Positions 1 to 10,020 are shown, numbered from the stretch's first letter. The stretch: DNA of 64,000 nt from Sphingobacteriaceae bacterium DW12 (GCA_000783305.1 JROE01000004.1:310001-374000), one strand, 5' to 3'. Numbers and translations are program-made. Notes: generated by a model not told the origin, from the letters alone.

Positions 1-1644
1 ATGTCCCAGATCAGACACATGTTCATAATTAATATTGCTTTCCAAATGGTATTTGCGCCATTGGGATTCCGTGGTCGCATATCTAACATCGTAACCATTT
101 ACTTTTTTGACCATGATCAGCTCTCCATTTGTATTTCTGCCTGTAGCATTAAATAGGTCGGGTCTTTTGTCGCGCATCTCCGTAAAATAAGAGATATTGT
201 CAAATGCTCCCTGTACTCTCGCCTTAAGGCCTTTGACCAGAAAGTCAAAGTTTTGGTTGATGGCCAAGGTCGCCATGTTTCGATACTCTTCGCGAGTAGA
301 CATCCCTGTCTTGTTGAGGAGTACGTAGGGCGATATCTCATCATCACTGCCAAAAGCTGGTGCCGCCCCATTCGAATACTGCATCGGGACGGTGAGTGGC
401 GTCAATTTAGCCTGCGCTGACCATAGCCAATCCGTGTTGACCATTCCAGGCAAGTAATTGATCGAGTTGAATCCATCTAAGCCCATATATACCGATGTGG
501 TCTTGGTGACATTGAGGTCAAGATTAAGCCTATAATTATAACTGTTGTACCCCACCTTCCGATTGTATTTACTCACATTATCCTGCTTATAGGCAGCTGA
601 CTCATTGGACATACCCAAGCTGAGGAAATAGCGCGCCACCGAACCACCTCCCCTTGCACTCGCATAATACGTCTGTTGCAAAGACGTGCGGTTCAAAATC
701 TCTTCCTGCCAGTCTACATTTGGATAAAGGTCTTGGTCCAGTCCGTTTTTGATCAGCTCCAATTGCACATCGTTGTACAAAGGTTGTTTGCCCGAGACCA
801 CCATCGCCTCGTTGGCCAGTACAGCATAGTCATAAGACCCCAGATAGTCGGGGAGCTTATTCAAGCGAGAGAGCGTTTGGCTGGCCCTTCCCGTAATCTG
901 AAGATTCTGGTCTTGACCTCGCTTGGTGGTTATCAAAATAACACCATTTGCTCCTCTTACCCCGTATACCGCTGTCGCTGATGCATCTTTTAGGACCGAA
1001 AATGATTCCACATCCGCCGGATCGATCTGACTGAGTGTTCCTTCCAATCCATCGACTAGCACCAGTGCCCCGCTATTGGCCCCAAATGTCCCTATTCCAC
1101 GAATCCAAAATTCGGACACATTCTTGCCCGGCTCTCCACTATTCTGCATCGATATAATCCCCGGCACCCGTCCCCCTATCAAGTTGTTAAGAGAGGTGGC
1201 CGGCATTTGCAGATCTTTGACATTGACGCTCGTCACTGCTCCAACTAGACTAATCTTTCGTTGGGTCCCCATCCCCACGACTACCGCTTCATCCAATACA
1301 TTATCAGCAGGTTTCAGGCGGATGTCCACATCGAGTGCGGATTTCAGGGCTTGAAATTCCATATTTTCGTAGCCCGTGAACGAGAAGATCAAGATATCCC
1401 CTAACGAAGCGTTGATGGTAAACTGTCCGTCCTTATCAGTGGCCCAGCCAGTCCCAGGACGGTCCTTGATATGAATACTTACACTCTGGAGCTTCTGCCC
1501 ATCGATGTCATATACGGTTCCCTTTAAAGCAATATTCGACTTAGCAGTATCCACCACCTGGGCTTTCGCAGCCCCAGTCGTACAAAGCATGAGCATTATG
1601 GAAAAGAGAACGTATTTCCAACTATTTTTATCAACTATGTTCAT
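1..1644 (-). CDS. SusC/RagA-family TonB-dependent receptor, N-terminal part
   Basis: Outer-membrane receptor predicted to import oligosaccharides with a SusD partner, energised by TonB. The 548 visible residues run from ATG at 1644 to the window edge without a stop, so the C-terminal beta-barrel is missing. A signal peptide ends at about residue 29 (GAAKAQ). A carboxypeptidase-regulatory-like domain follows (about 37-110), then the DEAVVVGMG box, then a plug domain with VLKDASATAVYGVRGANGV. No STN domain is present, and no sigma/anti-sigma pair lies nearby. The gene starts 3 bp after the TIG/NHL gene, so the two are surely co-transcribed. A SusD partner would be expected beyond the left edge. 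Confidence 0.93.
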   Translation of the reverse strand, partial: MNIVDKNSWKYVLFSIMLMLCTTGAAKAQVVDTAKSNIALKGTVYDIDGQKLQSVSIHIKDRPGTGWATDKDGQFTINASLGDILIFSFTGYENMEFQALKSALDVDIRLKPADNVLDEAVVVGMGTQRKISLVGAVTSVNVKDLQMPATSLNNLIGGRVPGIISMQNSGEPGKNVSEFWIRGIGTFGANSGALVLVDGLEGTLSQIDPADVESFSVLKDASATAVYGVRGANGVILITTKRGQDQNLQITGRASQTLSRLNKLPDYLGSYDYAVLANEAMVVSGKQPLYNDVQLELIKNGLDQDLYPNVDWQEEILNRTSLQQTYYASARGGGSVARYFLSLGMSNESAAYKQDNVSKYNRKVGYNSYNYRLNLDLNVTKTTSVYMGLDGFNSINYLPGMVNTDWLWSAQAKLTPLTVPMQYSNGAAPAFGSDDEISPYVLLNKTGMSTREEYRNMATLAINQNFDFLVKGLKARVQGAFDNISYFTEMRDKRPDLFNATGRNTNGELIMVKKVNGYDVRYATTESQWRKYHLESNINYEHVSDLGH

Positions 1645-1647
1645 GTT

Positions 1648-2994
1648 TTATTGAATTGTAAGTTTACGTATGCAATTGTTGTAATAATCAGCGATGTACA
1701 AAGTGCCATCGATATCGATTTTCATTCCCCAAAAACGATTGAAAAGTGCTACATCTGGGGGGCCATCCAGATAGCCCGACATGCCTGGCAATCCGGCAAT
1801 GGTCGACACTACGCCTTCTGGAGAAATACGTCGAACACAGTAATTGTCCGTGTCACCGACATACATATTACCATCTTGGTCAAAGTTGATTTGGCAGGGG
1901 TTGTTGAATTGTGCCATATCCTTTGGCCCATCCGCATGCCCTTTTATCCCGGTACCTGCATAATCCTCCAACACCAGGTTGCGCATGTTGATCCGATAGA
2001 TCATATCCGTCCCCGGAATAGGACCATCCTGCGGACGCATGGACGAGGGATTCACGAGGTATAGCATATGCTTATCGATTGGATGAAAGCACAGATACAC
2101 CTGTAGCACGCCCTGTACACGATCTTTCAGTAGACCCGATTTGACCAGAGAAGCCTCCCTTGTTTTCGGATTTATCTTCACCAGGTCACCATTTGTAGTA
2201 ATCGTATAGAGCATGCCGTCCAGCTCACTCATCGCCAGCGAATACTTCTTCGAAAAGTCAAAATCATCGCCCGCTTTCTTCGACGGGTTTATCCGACGTG
2301 CCAACCATTGTTTCTCCGGATCGAACTCATAATAGTAGGGAGCTCCATTCATTGGAAAGTAAAAGGTTTGCCCATTTAGGTCCGTACACCCCGAAGCCAT
2401 CTCTCCACCGGTGGTCGTATTCAGAAGCGTCATGACCGAGTTTCGGTCCTCATTTACCAAACGCGCTCTCGCCTTCCATTCGCCGACGAGAATATTCTTC
2501 TCCTTATCCACAGCTATATACCATGGTTGTTGGAATCGGGCTTCTACCAACGTCCCATCCTTCGTTTCCGCTGTGGCATGCGGTGTTCCCGAAATTGTCG
2601 ACACCTGTACCAATGCTTTATAGTAAAACGGCTTACTATATTGGACCGAGTCCTTACCATTGACCACGGAGATGATACAGGTATCACCCGGTAGCCGAGG
2701 AGCCAATACATAAGCCAAATCACCAGCTGCCCGTACTACCTTTGCTTTTTTATTGTTAAAGTAGACCCTCAATTGCGAGGCGTCATTTCCAAAATTTTGA
2801 CCTTTTAGGATGACTTGTGTGGACATTCCACCTGAATCAGGTAAGAATGCTGTAAGCTTGACCGATTGATTTGGATCATACGGTGGGATTCCACCCTCAG
2901 CATCACCGCCTTTATTGCAAGAACCGATCATCAAAATCAATCCCCATAAAGTAGACAGCAGGAGCGAATACCTAGGTACATGTTTACATTTCAT
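1648..2994 (-). CDS. IPT/TIG-domain lipoprotein with NHL-type repeats
   Basis: 448-residue surface or periplasmic lipoprotein, probably glycan-binding. A lipobox (MIGSC) puts the lipidated Cys at residue 26. Residues about 45-125 form an IPT/TIG fold (LTAFLPDSGG...ILKGQNFG). The rest carries NHL-like beta-propeller repeats, for example GNMYVGDTDNYCVRRI and GTLYIADYYNNCIRKL near the C-terminus. Such TIG-NHL proteins are common in Bacteroidota polysaccharide loci, usually after susC/susD; here the gene is the first of the unit and precedes susC. A long inverted repeat lies in its leader. The exact ligand cannot be read from sequence. Confidence 0.88.
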   Translation of the reverse strand: MKCKHVPRYSLLLSTLWGLILMIGSCNKGGDAEGGIPPYDPNQSVKLTAFLPDSGGMSTQVILKGQNFGNDASQLRVYFNNKKAKVVRAAGDLAYVLAPRLPGDTCIISVVNGKDSVQYSKPFYYKALVQVSTISGTPHATAETKDGTLVEARFQQPWYIAVDKEKNILVGEWKARARLVNEDRNSVMTLLNTTTGGEMASGCTDLNGQTFYFPMNGAPYYYEFDPEKQWLARRINPSKKAGDDFDFSKKYSLAMSELDGMLYTITTNGDLVKINPKTREASLVKSGLLKDRVQGVLQVYLCFHPIDKHMLYLVNPSSMRPQDGPIPGTDMIYRINMRNLVLEDYAGTGIKGHADGPKDMAQFNNPCQINFDQDGNMYVGDTDNYCVRRISPEGVVSTIAGLPGMSGYLDGPPDVALFNRFWGMKIDIDGTLYIADYYNNCIRKLTIQ

Positions 2995-3530
2995 AACGTT
3001 ATTTCTAGTTTATATTGATCAGCACGCTTATTAATACAACGATAGTCAGAGAGCTTTTGAGGAGAGAGGTAACCTACCTATACACGACCAAACGGGTCAT
3101 GATATAGGTAGGTTACCTGGTACTCCAGGTTCCTGAAAAAAATCTAAAAACTGATGATGTCTTCGTAAAAAATGTGTTGTCGGCTAATAAAGGCTATGTC
3201 GACCGTATAGGGTCCACAGTAATTGGAATCGTCAGATTTTAGGTTAAACTATAATTTGCATTAGTTGCCACAATTATAAATAAAAAAAAACAAACAAAGA
3301 AAAGAATAAGAAAAATAAATACACAACAATCTAAATATCAAAAACTTATAAAGTTTTTATTGAATGAACATACAGTTAAAATAAAAGAATATAATCATCA
3401 AACAGTTGATTGCCGAACGATTCATACTCGCAGGACATACATTCAAAATAAAAAGAGGGATTAGCTGGACCTACCAAAACTTCAAGCCAGATGATAAATC
3501 ACAATAATATGTTTAAATTTGGTCAAACAT
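2995..3530. other. Divergent intergenic region, AT-rich, with leader hairpins
   Basis: 536 bp without a gene between the minus-strand TIG/NHL operon and the plus-strand TetR gene. It holds a 16-bp perfect inverted repeat near the minus-strand gene, a second small hairpin overlapping it, an A-rich stretch around 3285-3310, and a TetR-operator-like palindrome at the right end. Promoters for both directions must lie here, but only the one for the TetR gene can be suggested. Confidence 0.7.
3067..3130 (-). promoter_or_regulatory. Two overlapping hairpins in the leader of the TIG/NHL-susC operon
   Basis: AGGTAACCTACCTATA at 3067-3082 is the exact reverse complement of 3103-3118; GACC/GGTC inside the loop can extend pairing. 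A second perfect hairpin, ACCTGG-TACT-CCAGGT, occupies 3115-3130 and shares its first four bases with the large hairpin. In the minus-strand transcript the small hairpin is made first and competes with the base of the large one, 73-137 nt before the ATG. No U-run follows, so it is not a simple terminator. A regulatory role is inferred. Confidence 0.5.
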
Positions 3531-3532
3531 AT
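3507..3532 (+). promoter_or_regulatory. TetR-type operator palindrome overlapping a -7 element
   Basis: ATATGTTT at 3507-3514 and AAACATAT at 3525-3532 are a perfect 8-bp inverted repeat with a 10-bp centre. Inside lies TAAATTTG (3514-3521), matching the Bacteroidota -7 consensus TAnnTTTG; no clear -33 TTTG is seen. The site ends at the first ATG of the TetR gene, as expected for autorepression. Functional assignment is inference. Confidence 0.5.
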
Positions 3533-4178
3533 GCTCATAATGGGACGAAAAAGCTTAAGACAGGCTAGAAAACTTGAAATTATCACCGTTTTTTACAGTG
3601 TTGCCAAAAAAGAAGGATTAGAAAACACCTCCATTGCCAAAATCGCGGATTATATGGAGATTAATCCCAGCCTTATTATTCACTACTTTCGTACCAAGGA
3701 AGAACTAACCTATGCCTTGATTGAGTTCATTCTTGAAAAATATCTCCTCCTATTCAAGATTACGAACAGCAAGACCGTCCCGCTCAAGAAGATATTGATC
3801 AAGGTAATGGACGATCTCTTTTCGAAGAAATGGAATCGCCTGATTGACGACAGCTTGTTCTACAGTTGCTATGCCCTCACCTATCGTAATAAAAATATAA
3901 AGTCGCAGTACAAGAATCTCACCTCTACCCTTCGTGAAAATCTTGCCGATTTGCTGCAAAAATGCAAGCAAGCTGAGCTCATTCAAATAGACAATGCCCT
4001 CGTGACGGCCAATATGTTGTTCGCATTAGTGGATGGTGCGTATTTTCACCTGAGCCTGATTACGTCGACGCATAAAGATTTTGATTTACATTTCGAAGAT
4101 TACAAAATCCAAGCCTACCGCATGCTGGGGATTACGGATATTCAATACTTTTTAGAAGATCGGAATGATTTGGAATAA
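3531..4178 (+). CDS. TetR/AcrR-family transcriptional regulator
   Basis: About 215 residues. The N-terminus is a TetR helix-turn-helix (GLENTSIAKIADYMEINPSLIIHYFRTKEEL), followed by an all-helical ligand-binding domain without a recognisable signature. The reading frame extends to a TTG at 3519, but ATG at 3531 or ATG at 3540 (MGRKSL) are better starts; I chose the first. It is followed convergently by a small membrane-protein gene whose 3' end overlaps by 37 bp. The target may be itself (palindrome at its start) and perhaps the neighbouring susC loci; the ligand is unknown. Confidence 0.88.
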   Translation: MLIMGRKSLRQARKLEIITVFYSVAKKEGLENTSIAKIADYMEINPSLIIHYFRTKEELTYALIEFILEKYLLLFKITNSKTVPLKKILIKVMDDLFSKKWNRLIDDSLFYSCYALTYRNKNIKSQYKNLTSTLRENLADLLQKCKQAELIQIDNALVTANMLFALVDGAYFHLSLITSTHKDFDLHFEDYKIQAYRMLGITDIQYFLEDRNDLE

Positions 4179-4405
4179 CGGATTATTCCGAATAAGGCAA
4201 TAAAAACCCACAGGATATTGGCCGCGGTATTGGGGATATCACTAAAAAAAGAAGCACTGATTACCAAACAAATACCACCCACGATGTTCAACAATTGATA
4301 TATTATTCCATCAAAACGAATAATACGAACATTCAAAAGCATATACGCCGACGAACAAAAAATAAATCCGATCCAGCCTATTGTTAAAACTATCGGTTCC
4401 TCCAT
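4142..4405 (-). CDS. Small inner-membrane protein, CBU_0592-like
   Basis: 87 residues starting at ATG 4405 (MEEPIVLTIGWIGF). Three hydrophobic segments are visible: WIGFIFCSSAYMLL, the LNIVGGICLVISASFF region and AANILWVFIALFGII. Size and pattern fit the CBU_0592-like family of small membrane proteins with unknown role. The frame extends upstream to a TTG at 4447, but the added residues are polar and unlike the family. Its 3' end overlaps the convergent TetR gene by 37 bp. Confidence 0.75.
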   Translation of the reverse strand: MEEPIVLTIGWIGFIFCSSAYMLLNVRIIRFDGIIYQLLNIVGGICLVISASFFSDIPNTAANILWVFIALFGIIRYSKSFRSSKKY

Positions 4406-4912
4406 GACACTTTCTTTAACTGACCATAACAGTCCATTTTGCCTCAAAAACTATATACGACCCTAATCAGATACTACCAATATTACCCCTTTTCCCCGCC
4501 TTAGCCTACCATCGATTTTAGGTTATACCCCCAAGATAACCTTTTATTCTTACTTTTTCCGCCCACTGTCCTCCAAAAGTACAAAAACCTATACCTGCAG
4601 AAATGAATGTTCCCTTGACCCAACACTTTTTGGATATATTTCGACCAATAGGAGTTGAACACACAAATAAACAGCAACTTACATTTAGCTTCATTTGTAT
4701 TTCTTTTATCATTTTTCGATTCGAATATGGCTCTAATTAGCTCATTAAAAAATTTAACGAAATAAAACGAAAGAATACAAAACCTCCACGTTAAATAAAT
4801 GTTATGTTAATAGCAACCGAACCTGACTAACCAATTAACTGTTTAATAATGTGCTGTTAATAATTTACATATACTAAACAATCATTTTTGTAACCATAAT
4901 AGACACCAAAGT
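4406..4912. other. Upstream region of the plus-strand susC
   Basis: 507 bp with no convincing gene. The last 120 bp before susC are AT-rich with repeated CTGTT(T)AATAAT-like words near 4839-4864, and CATTTTTG at 4884-4891 is one mismatch from the TAnnTTTG element. A promoter is expected here but cannot be fixed. Confidence 0.5.
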
Positions 4913-7900
4913 ATGAAAACAAAACGTATGTTACTCCCGGTCATGCTCGGGATTTCGCTTTGCTCTTGGGCAGAACGTGCACCTGTACCACTGTCCAATC
5001 CGCCAGTGATCGATTTCTCAGCTCAAGACCAAAATTTGATAACCGGGACTGTAAGGAATGCGACAGGCGATCCCGTCGCCGGGGCTTCAATTGCCAATCT
5101 ATCCACCGGCATATCAGCGCAAACCAATGCCAAAGGTTTTTTTGAAATCGAAGGAAAGATTAGTCAAGAGCTACGCATCTCGGTCGTCGGATTTGAAACA
5201 CAACAACTCCGTATCCAGTCATCATCACTGGAAATTACCATGATCTCAGCAGATCATTCACTGGATGAAGTAGTGGTAGTAGGCTATGGGAAGCAGAAAA
5301 AAGTCAATTTGACTGGAGCCGTCACCCAAATAGATTCCAAGATCCTGGACAACAGACCTGTCGCAAATGCCACCCAAGCGCTACAGGGAGCTGTGCCCAA
5401 TCTAAACATTACCTTTACTAATGGCAGGCCGGGAGGCGAGGGCAACCTGAATATACGCGGTTTTGCGTCCATCAATTCGGCCAATGCCCAACCCTTGATC
5501 CTAATAGACGGGGTACCTGGCAATATCAACACCATCAACCCGCGGGACATTGAGTCTATTTCCGTCCTCAAGGATGCCTCAGCTGCCGCTATATACGGGG
5601 CACGAGGAGCCTTCGGTGTCATGTTGGTGACGACAAAAAAGGGGAAGGCCGGCAAAATGAACATCAATTACGCCAATAACTTCGGTTGGTCCGGCCTCAC
5701 TGTCAGTACAGATTTCATGACCAGCGGCTACGATGCTGCCCTAATGAACGACGAAGCCTTCATCAGAGCCACCGGCAATAGCTACACGGGCTATACTCCC
5801 GAAGATTATGCAGAGCTTTTAAAAAGAAAAAACGACCCTTCGTTACCATCTGTTGTCATCCAGAATAGAAATGGAAAAGACCAATATGTCTACTATGCCA
5901 ATACCGATTGGTGGAGTGAAATGTACCGGAATACCCAGACATCCATGGAGCACTCCCTGAATTTCTCCGGCGGCACCGATAAAATCGATTATTATATATC
6001 CGGCCGACTCTATGAAAAGGGAGGACTGATGAAAATCAATCAGGACAAATTCGACGGCTATAACGTGCGTTCTAGGATTAATGCCCAAGTGACCCCATGG
6101 TTGAAAGTAAGCGCCAACACTCAGCTAAACTACCAGAACTATACCTATCCGGGCTGGGCCACCAACCCCGACAACAACAACAATTTCATTTCGACCACCG
6201 TCCATGCCCTACCCTCTTACGTGCCTATCAATCCCGATGGGACGGCCACCTACCGGACCGAACTCAACAACTACAATATCGGTGACGGAATCTATGCCGA
6301 CCTGCTGTATGGCAAATCCAAAGGCGGCCAGGACAAATATGAATTCATCAATATGTTTGAGTCGGTATTCCAGTTGACCAAAGAATTGACATTGACCGGA
6401 AACTATACCTATACACACAATCCCGTCCACAATTGGAATAGAAGGACGGCTGCACCTTGGTCCATCTTTCCGGGAGTAATCAATTACTTGGGCAATGACA
6501 CCTACTCCGAGACAATCGAAAATAAGCCCAAGCATTCCCTCAATCTATTTGCCAACTACAACAAGCAGCTGGGTGACCATCAAATCGGGGCTACCTTGGG
6601 TTTCAACCAAGAAACTACCGGCTACAAACGTATCGGCGGTACACATACCAATCTCTTGTCCGAAGACCTGAATGACTTTGCCTTAGGAACCGGTCAAATG
6701 CAATTGCTCGGCAATGCAGATACATGGGCCTTGCGGGGTTATTTCGGACGTATAAACTACAATTACAAAGGGAGATACCTCTTAGAGGTAAATGGCAGAT
6801 ATGATGGCACCTCCAAATTTCCGTCGAGTCAGCGTTACGGATTCTTCCCATCCTTCTCCGGTGGATGGCGGCTGTCTGAAGAAACGTTCATGGAACAGCT
6901 AAAACCGGTCCTCAACGAGGCCAAATTCAGGGTGTCCTATGGCGCACTCGGCAATGCACAAGAGGCGGCCGTCTATGGTTACGTACCGCTATTGAACACA
7001 GGGCTTTCCAACTACATCACCAATGGTACCAAGACGCAATACCTGAGCTCGCCAACCCCTATATCTCCAGACCTGACCTGGGAGCGTACCAGCACCCTAA
7101 ACTTTGGTACAGACCTGGAATTCTTCAAGAGTAAGCTAAGCATTTCTGCCGATTACTTCATCCGCAATACGCTGGACATGCTCATTCCAGGCAAGACCCT
7201 ACCAGCAGTATTCGGCGCCGCTTCACCCAAGACCAATGCAGGTGACCTGAGAAACAAAGGTTGGGAAATCTCCATTGCTTGGAGAGATCAGACCGAAATG
7301 GGAGGCAAGCCCTTTGGCTACAATATCGGCCTCGGCTTATCCGATTCCAAAGCTAAGATTACCCGCTTCGATAACAAGGAGATGCTGTTAAACAACTACT
7401 ACGTCGGACAGACGTTAGGGGAGGTTTGGGGTTACAGCATTGATGGTTTCTACAACAGCAATGAAGAAGCCGCAGCTGTTCCTAAAGGATTTCAGGATTA
7501 TGTCAACCAGCGACGCCTGCAGGCTACGGGCGACTGGTCCAAGCTACAGGCCGGCGATTTGAAATTTGTGGATGTAAACGGTGACGGCAAAGTAGATAAC
7601 GGCACCAATACACTTATGAATCCCGGAGACCAAATTATTATCGGGAATGACCGTCCCCGCTACACTTTTGGGTTCAACCTAGGGGCCAACTGGAATGGCT
7701 TCGATATCTCTGCGTTTTTACAAGGTATAGGTAGGCAGCACTGGTGGCCGGGAGCCAATTCGGATAAATTCTGGGGTCCCTATTCGCGCCCCTATTACTC
7801 CTTTGTCCCCAAGGATTTTGAGGAAGATATCTGGACCCCGGAGAATACCGATGCTTATTACCCACTCCTAAGGGGGTATATCGCACTCAATGACAGGAGT

Positions 7901-8167
7901 TCATTGAACGTAAAATCCGACCGCTATCTACAGGACTTGGCCTACATACGACTCAAGAACTTGACCGTGGGATATTCCGTACCGCAATCCTGGCTCAGCC
8001 GAGTGAAGTTGAGCAATGCACGCATTTATGTATCCGGTGAGAATATATGGACAGCTACCAAGCTACGCTCCAAGTACATCGACCCAGAGCAATCTGCTCA
8101 AGAAACTAACGGTAGGTCCTATCCTGTGTCCAAGACTTTTTCATTTGGGCTAGATCTCACTTTTTAA
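4913..8167 (+). CDS. SusC/RagA-family TonB-dependent receptor
   Basis: 1084 residues, full length. After a signal peptide come a carboxypeptidase-regulatory-like domain (about 43-110), the DEVVVVGYG box (about 119-127), the plug with VLKDASAAAIYGARGAFGV, and a 22-strand-type barrel ending in SKTFSFGLDLTF, with an aromatic last residue typical of outer-membrane insertion. It lacks an STN domain and has no adjacent sigma/FecR pair, so control is presumably by another regulator, perhaps the TetR gene upstream. It forms an operon with the SusD gene 11 bp downstream. Confidence 0.95.
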   Translation: MKTKRMLLPVMLGISLCSWAERAPVPLSNPPVIDFSAQDQNLITGTVRNATGDPVAGASIANLSTGISAQTNAKGFFEIEGKISQELRISVVGFETQQLRIQSSSLEITMISADHSLDEVVVVGYGKQKKVNLTGAVTQIDSKILDNRPVANATQALQGAVPNLNITFTNGRPGGEGNLNIRGFASINSANAQPLILIDGVPGNINTINPRDIESISVLKDASAAAIYGARGAFGVMLVTTKKGKAGKMNINYANNFGWSGLTVSTDFMTSGYDAALMNDEAFIRATGNSYTGYTPEDYAELLKRKNDPSLPSVVIQNRNGKDQYVYYANTDWWSEMYRNTQTSMEHSLNFSGGTDKIDYYISGRLYEKGGLMKINQDKFDGYNVRSRINAQVTPWLKVSANTQLNYQNYTYPGWATNPDNNNNFISTTVHALPSYVPINPDGTATYRTELNNYNIGDGIYADLLYGKSKGGQDKYEFINMFESVFQLTKELTLTGNYTYTHNPVHNWNRRTAAPWSIFPGVINYLGNDTYSETIENKPKHSLNLFANYNKQLGDHQIGATLGFNQETTGYKRIGGTHTNLLSEDLNDFALGTGQMQLLGNADTWALRGYFGRINYNYKGRYLLEVNGRYDGTSKFPSSQRYGFFPSFSGGWRLSEETFMEQLKPVLNEAKFRVSYGALGNAQEAAVYGYVPLLNTGLSNYITNGTKTQYLSSPTPISPDLTWERTSTLNFGTDLEFFKSKLSISADYFIRNTLDMLIPGKTLPAVFGAASPKTNAGDLRNKGWEISIAWRDQTEMGGKPFGYNIGLGLSDSKAKITRFDNKEMLLNNYYVGQTLGEVWGYSIDGFYNSNEEAAAVPKGFQDYVNQRRLQATGDWSKLQAGDLKFVDVNGDGKVDNGTNTLMNPGDQIIIGNDRPRYTFGFNLGANWNGFDISAFLQGIGRQHWWPGANSDKFWGPYSRPYYSFVPKDFEEDIWTPENTDAYYPLLRGYIALNDRSSLNVKSDRYLQDLAYIRLKNLTVGYSVPQSWLSRVKLSNARIYVSGENIWTATKLRSKYIDPEQSAQETNGRSYPVSKTFSFGLDLTF

Positions 8168-8178
8168 TATACTGGTAC

Positions 8179-9948
8179 ATGAATACCGATCATATCACAA
8201 AACTGATGAAACACATACACTACATATATGTCTTGGCAGGATGTCTGTTGATGTCTTGCTCCAAAGACTACCTAGACCGTTTGCCGGAATCTAGTATCGC
8301 TCCAGAAGCATCTTTTAAGACGGAGAAAGACCTCGCGCTTTTTACCAAATCATTCTACGATGTAGCTTTCCCATCAGCAGAAGGCGTGTACAACGAGTCT
8401 GTGGACAATATTGTGAAGGCCACCTTGGATGACGAGCTCACCGGCAAAAGACAGGTCCCTATCAGCGGCGGCGGGTGGACCTGGGGCAACCTTCGAAATA
8501 TCAATTACTTTCTAGAAAACTGTTTTACTACCGTTCCGGAAGCAGCTGCAGCTCCTTATGCAGCAGAGGCCCGCTTTTTCAGAGCATACTTTTACTTTGA
8601 CAAGCTCAAGCGCTTCGGGGATGTGCCTTGGTATGACAAGGTCATCGATCAAAATGATGAAGAGCAACTCAAGAAACCCCGAGATCCTCGAACCCTGGTT
8701 GTCACTAATATCTTGGCCGATCTGGATTATGCTATCGAGCATCTATCCAGCACCAAGAGCGACGAGAAGATTACCAAATGGACAGCCTTGGCCTTAAAAT
8801 CACGAGTCGCTCTTTTTGAAGGAACATTTCGAAAATACCACATTGAATTCAACTTGCCCGATGCCGACAAGCTACTGGAACAAGCCGCCGATGCCGCCAA
8901 CAAAGTAATCGAAGGCAAGCAGTATAGCATCTATAATGCAGCTGGAGCAACTTCTTATGGCGCTTTGTTCTACAGTGTCAACAGTATTCCGCAAGAAGTT
9001 ATTTTAGCCAGAAAATTTTCTGATGCCTTGCAAATCTGGCATAACGTCAACTATTACACCATTACGGCTTCCTACGGCAAGCCCGGGCTAGACAAGAATT
9101 TGGTAGACTCCTATTTGATGAAGGATGGCAGCAGATTTACGGACAAGGCCAACTACGCCACCATGACCTTCAAGGAAGAGATTGTGGATCGTGACCCCCG
9201 CCTCAGCCAAACTATTCGTACGCCCGGATACAGGCGCATCGGTGGATCGGCCAATCTTTCTCCTAATTTTGGAAACTCGGTGACTGGATATCAATTGATT
9301 AAATTTGTCGGAGATGTCAAGTATGACAATTTCAATCGGTCTGAAAACGATATGCCCATATTTCGATATGCAGAGGTATTGCTCAATTATGCGGAGGCTA
9401 AAGCCGAATTGGGCACCTTGAGCCAGTCAGACATCGACAAATCCATCAAATTGCTCCGTGATCGCGTAAGTATGCCCAATCTAGACCTGTTAAAGGCTAA
9501 CGCCAGCCCAGACGCCTATCTGTCAAAGGACTACACCCATGTATCCGGTGCCAATAAAGGGATCATCCTCGAAATCAGAAGAGAGCGTCGTATTGAATTG
9601 GTCATGGAATCGTTCCGTTGGGATGATATCATGCGTTGGAAAAATGGTCAGATGGTGACTCGACAATTCAAAGGGATGTATTTCCCAAGTACCGGAAAGT
9701 TTGATTTGGATAATGATGGAAAAGATGATATCTGGATCTATGAAGGGGATAGACCAACTGCTCCCGGAATACAACTGCTAAAACTAGGTTCGGAGATTTT
9801 GCTCGAAAACGGCAACAAAGGCAACGTCATCATCAATGCCCATATTACAAAGGCATTTGATGAAAACAAGGACTACCTCTATCCGATTCCTGTACAGGAG
9901 CGCCAATTAAATCCTAATTTGACCCAAAATCCTTACTGGGGAGAATAA
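8179..9948 (+). CDS. SusD/RagB-family nutrient-binding lipoprotein
   Basis: 589 residues if the first ATG is used; an internal ATG at 8206 (MKHIHYIYVLAG) gives a more compact signal peptide. The lipobox LLMSC puts the lipidated Cys at residue 27 from 8179 or 18 from 8206. The body is a typical SusD: KDYLDRLPESS start, TPR-like N-terminal helices, the RYAEVLLNYAEAKAEL motif, RRERRIELVMESFRWDDIMRW, and a YLYPIPVQERQLNP end. It sits on the cell surface as lid of the upstream SusC. A strong terminator follows. Confidence 0.93.
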   Translation: MNTDHITKLMKHIHYIYVLAGCLLMSCSKDYLDRLPESSIAPEASFKTEKDLALFTKSFYDVAFPSAEGVYNESVDNIVKATLDDELTGKRQVPISGGGWTWGNLRNINYFLENCFTTVPEAAAAPYAAEARFFRAYFYFDKLKRFGDVPWYDKVIDQNDEEQLKKPRDPRTLVVTNILADLDYAIEHLSSTKSDEKITKWTALALKSRVALFEGTFRKYHIEFNLPDADKLLEQAADAANKVIEGKQYSIYNAAGATSYGALFYSVNSIPQEVILARKFSDALQIWHNVNYYTITASYGKPGLDKNLVDSYLMKDGSRFTDKANYATMTFKEEIVDRDPRLSQTIRTPGYRRIGGSANLSPNFGNSVTGYQLIKFVGDVKYDNFNRSENDMPIFRYAEVLLNYAEAKAELGTLSQSDIDKSIKLLRDRVSMPNLDLLKANASPDAYLSKDYTHVSGANKGIILEIRRERRIELVMESFRWDDIMRWKNGQMVTRQFKGMYFPSTGKFDLDNDGKDDIWIYEGDRPTAPGIQLLKLGSEILLENGNKGNVIINAHITKAFDENKDYLYPIPVQERQLNPNLTQNPYWGE

Positions 9949-9965
9949 TAAATAGTTTTATATAT

Positions 9966-10009
9966 AAGTCACTCAGTCTTTGCGTCGGCAAAGACCGAGT
10001 GACTTTTTT
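9966..10009 (+). terminator. Rho-independent terminator after susC/susD
   Basis: The 18-nt arms at 9966-9983 and 9988-10005 pair with one mismatch around the loop GTCG, followed by a T-run. It ends the plus-strand susC/susD operon. On the minus strand the following bases are not T-rich. Confidence 0.9.
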
Positions 10010-10020
10010 AAACAAAATAG

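Noticed and set aside
4518..4712. 64-codon minus-strand frame
   Set aside because: Cys-rich, no domain pattern, and it lies in the upstream region of susC.
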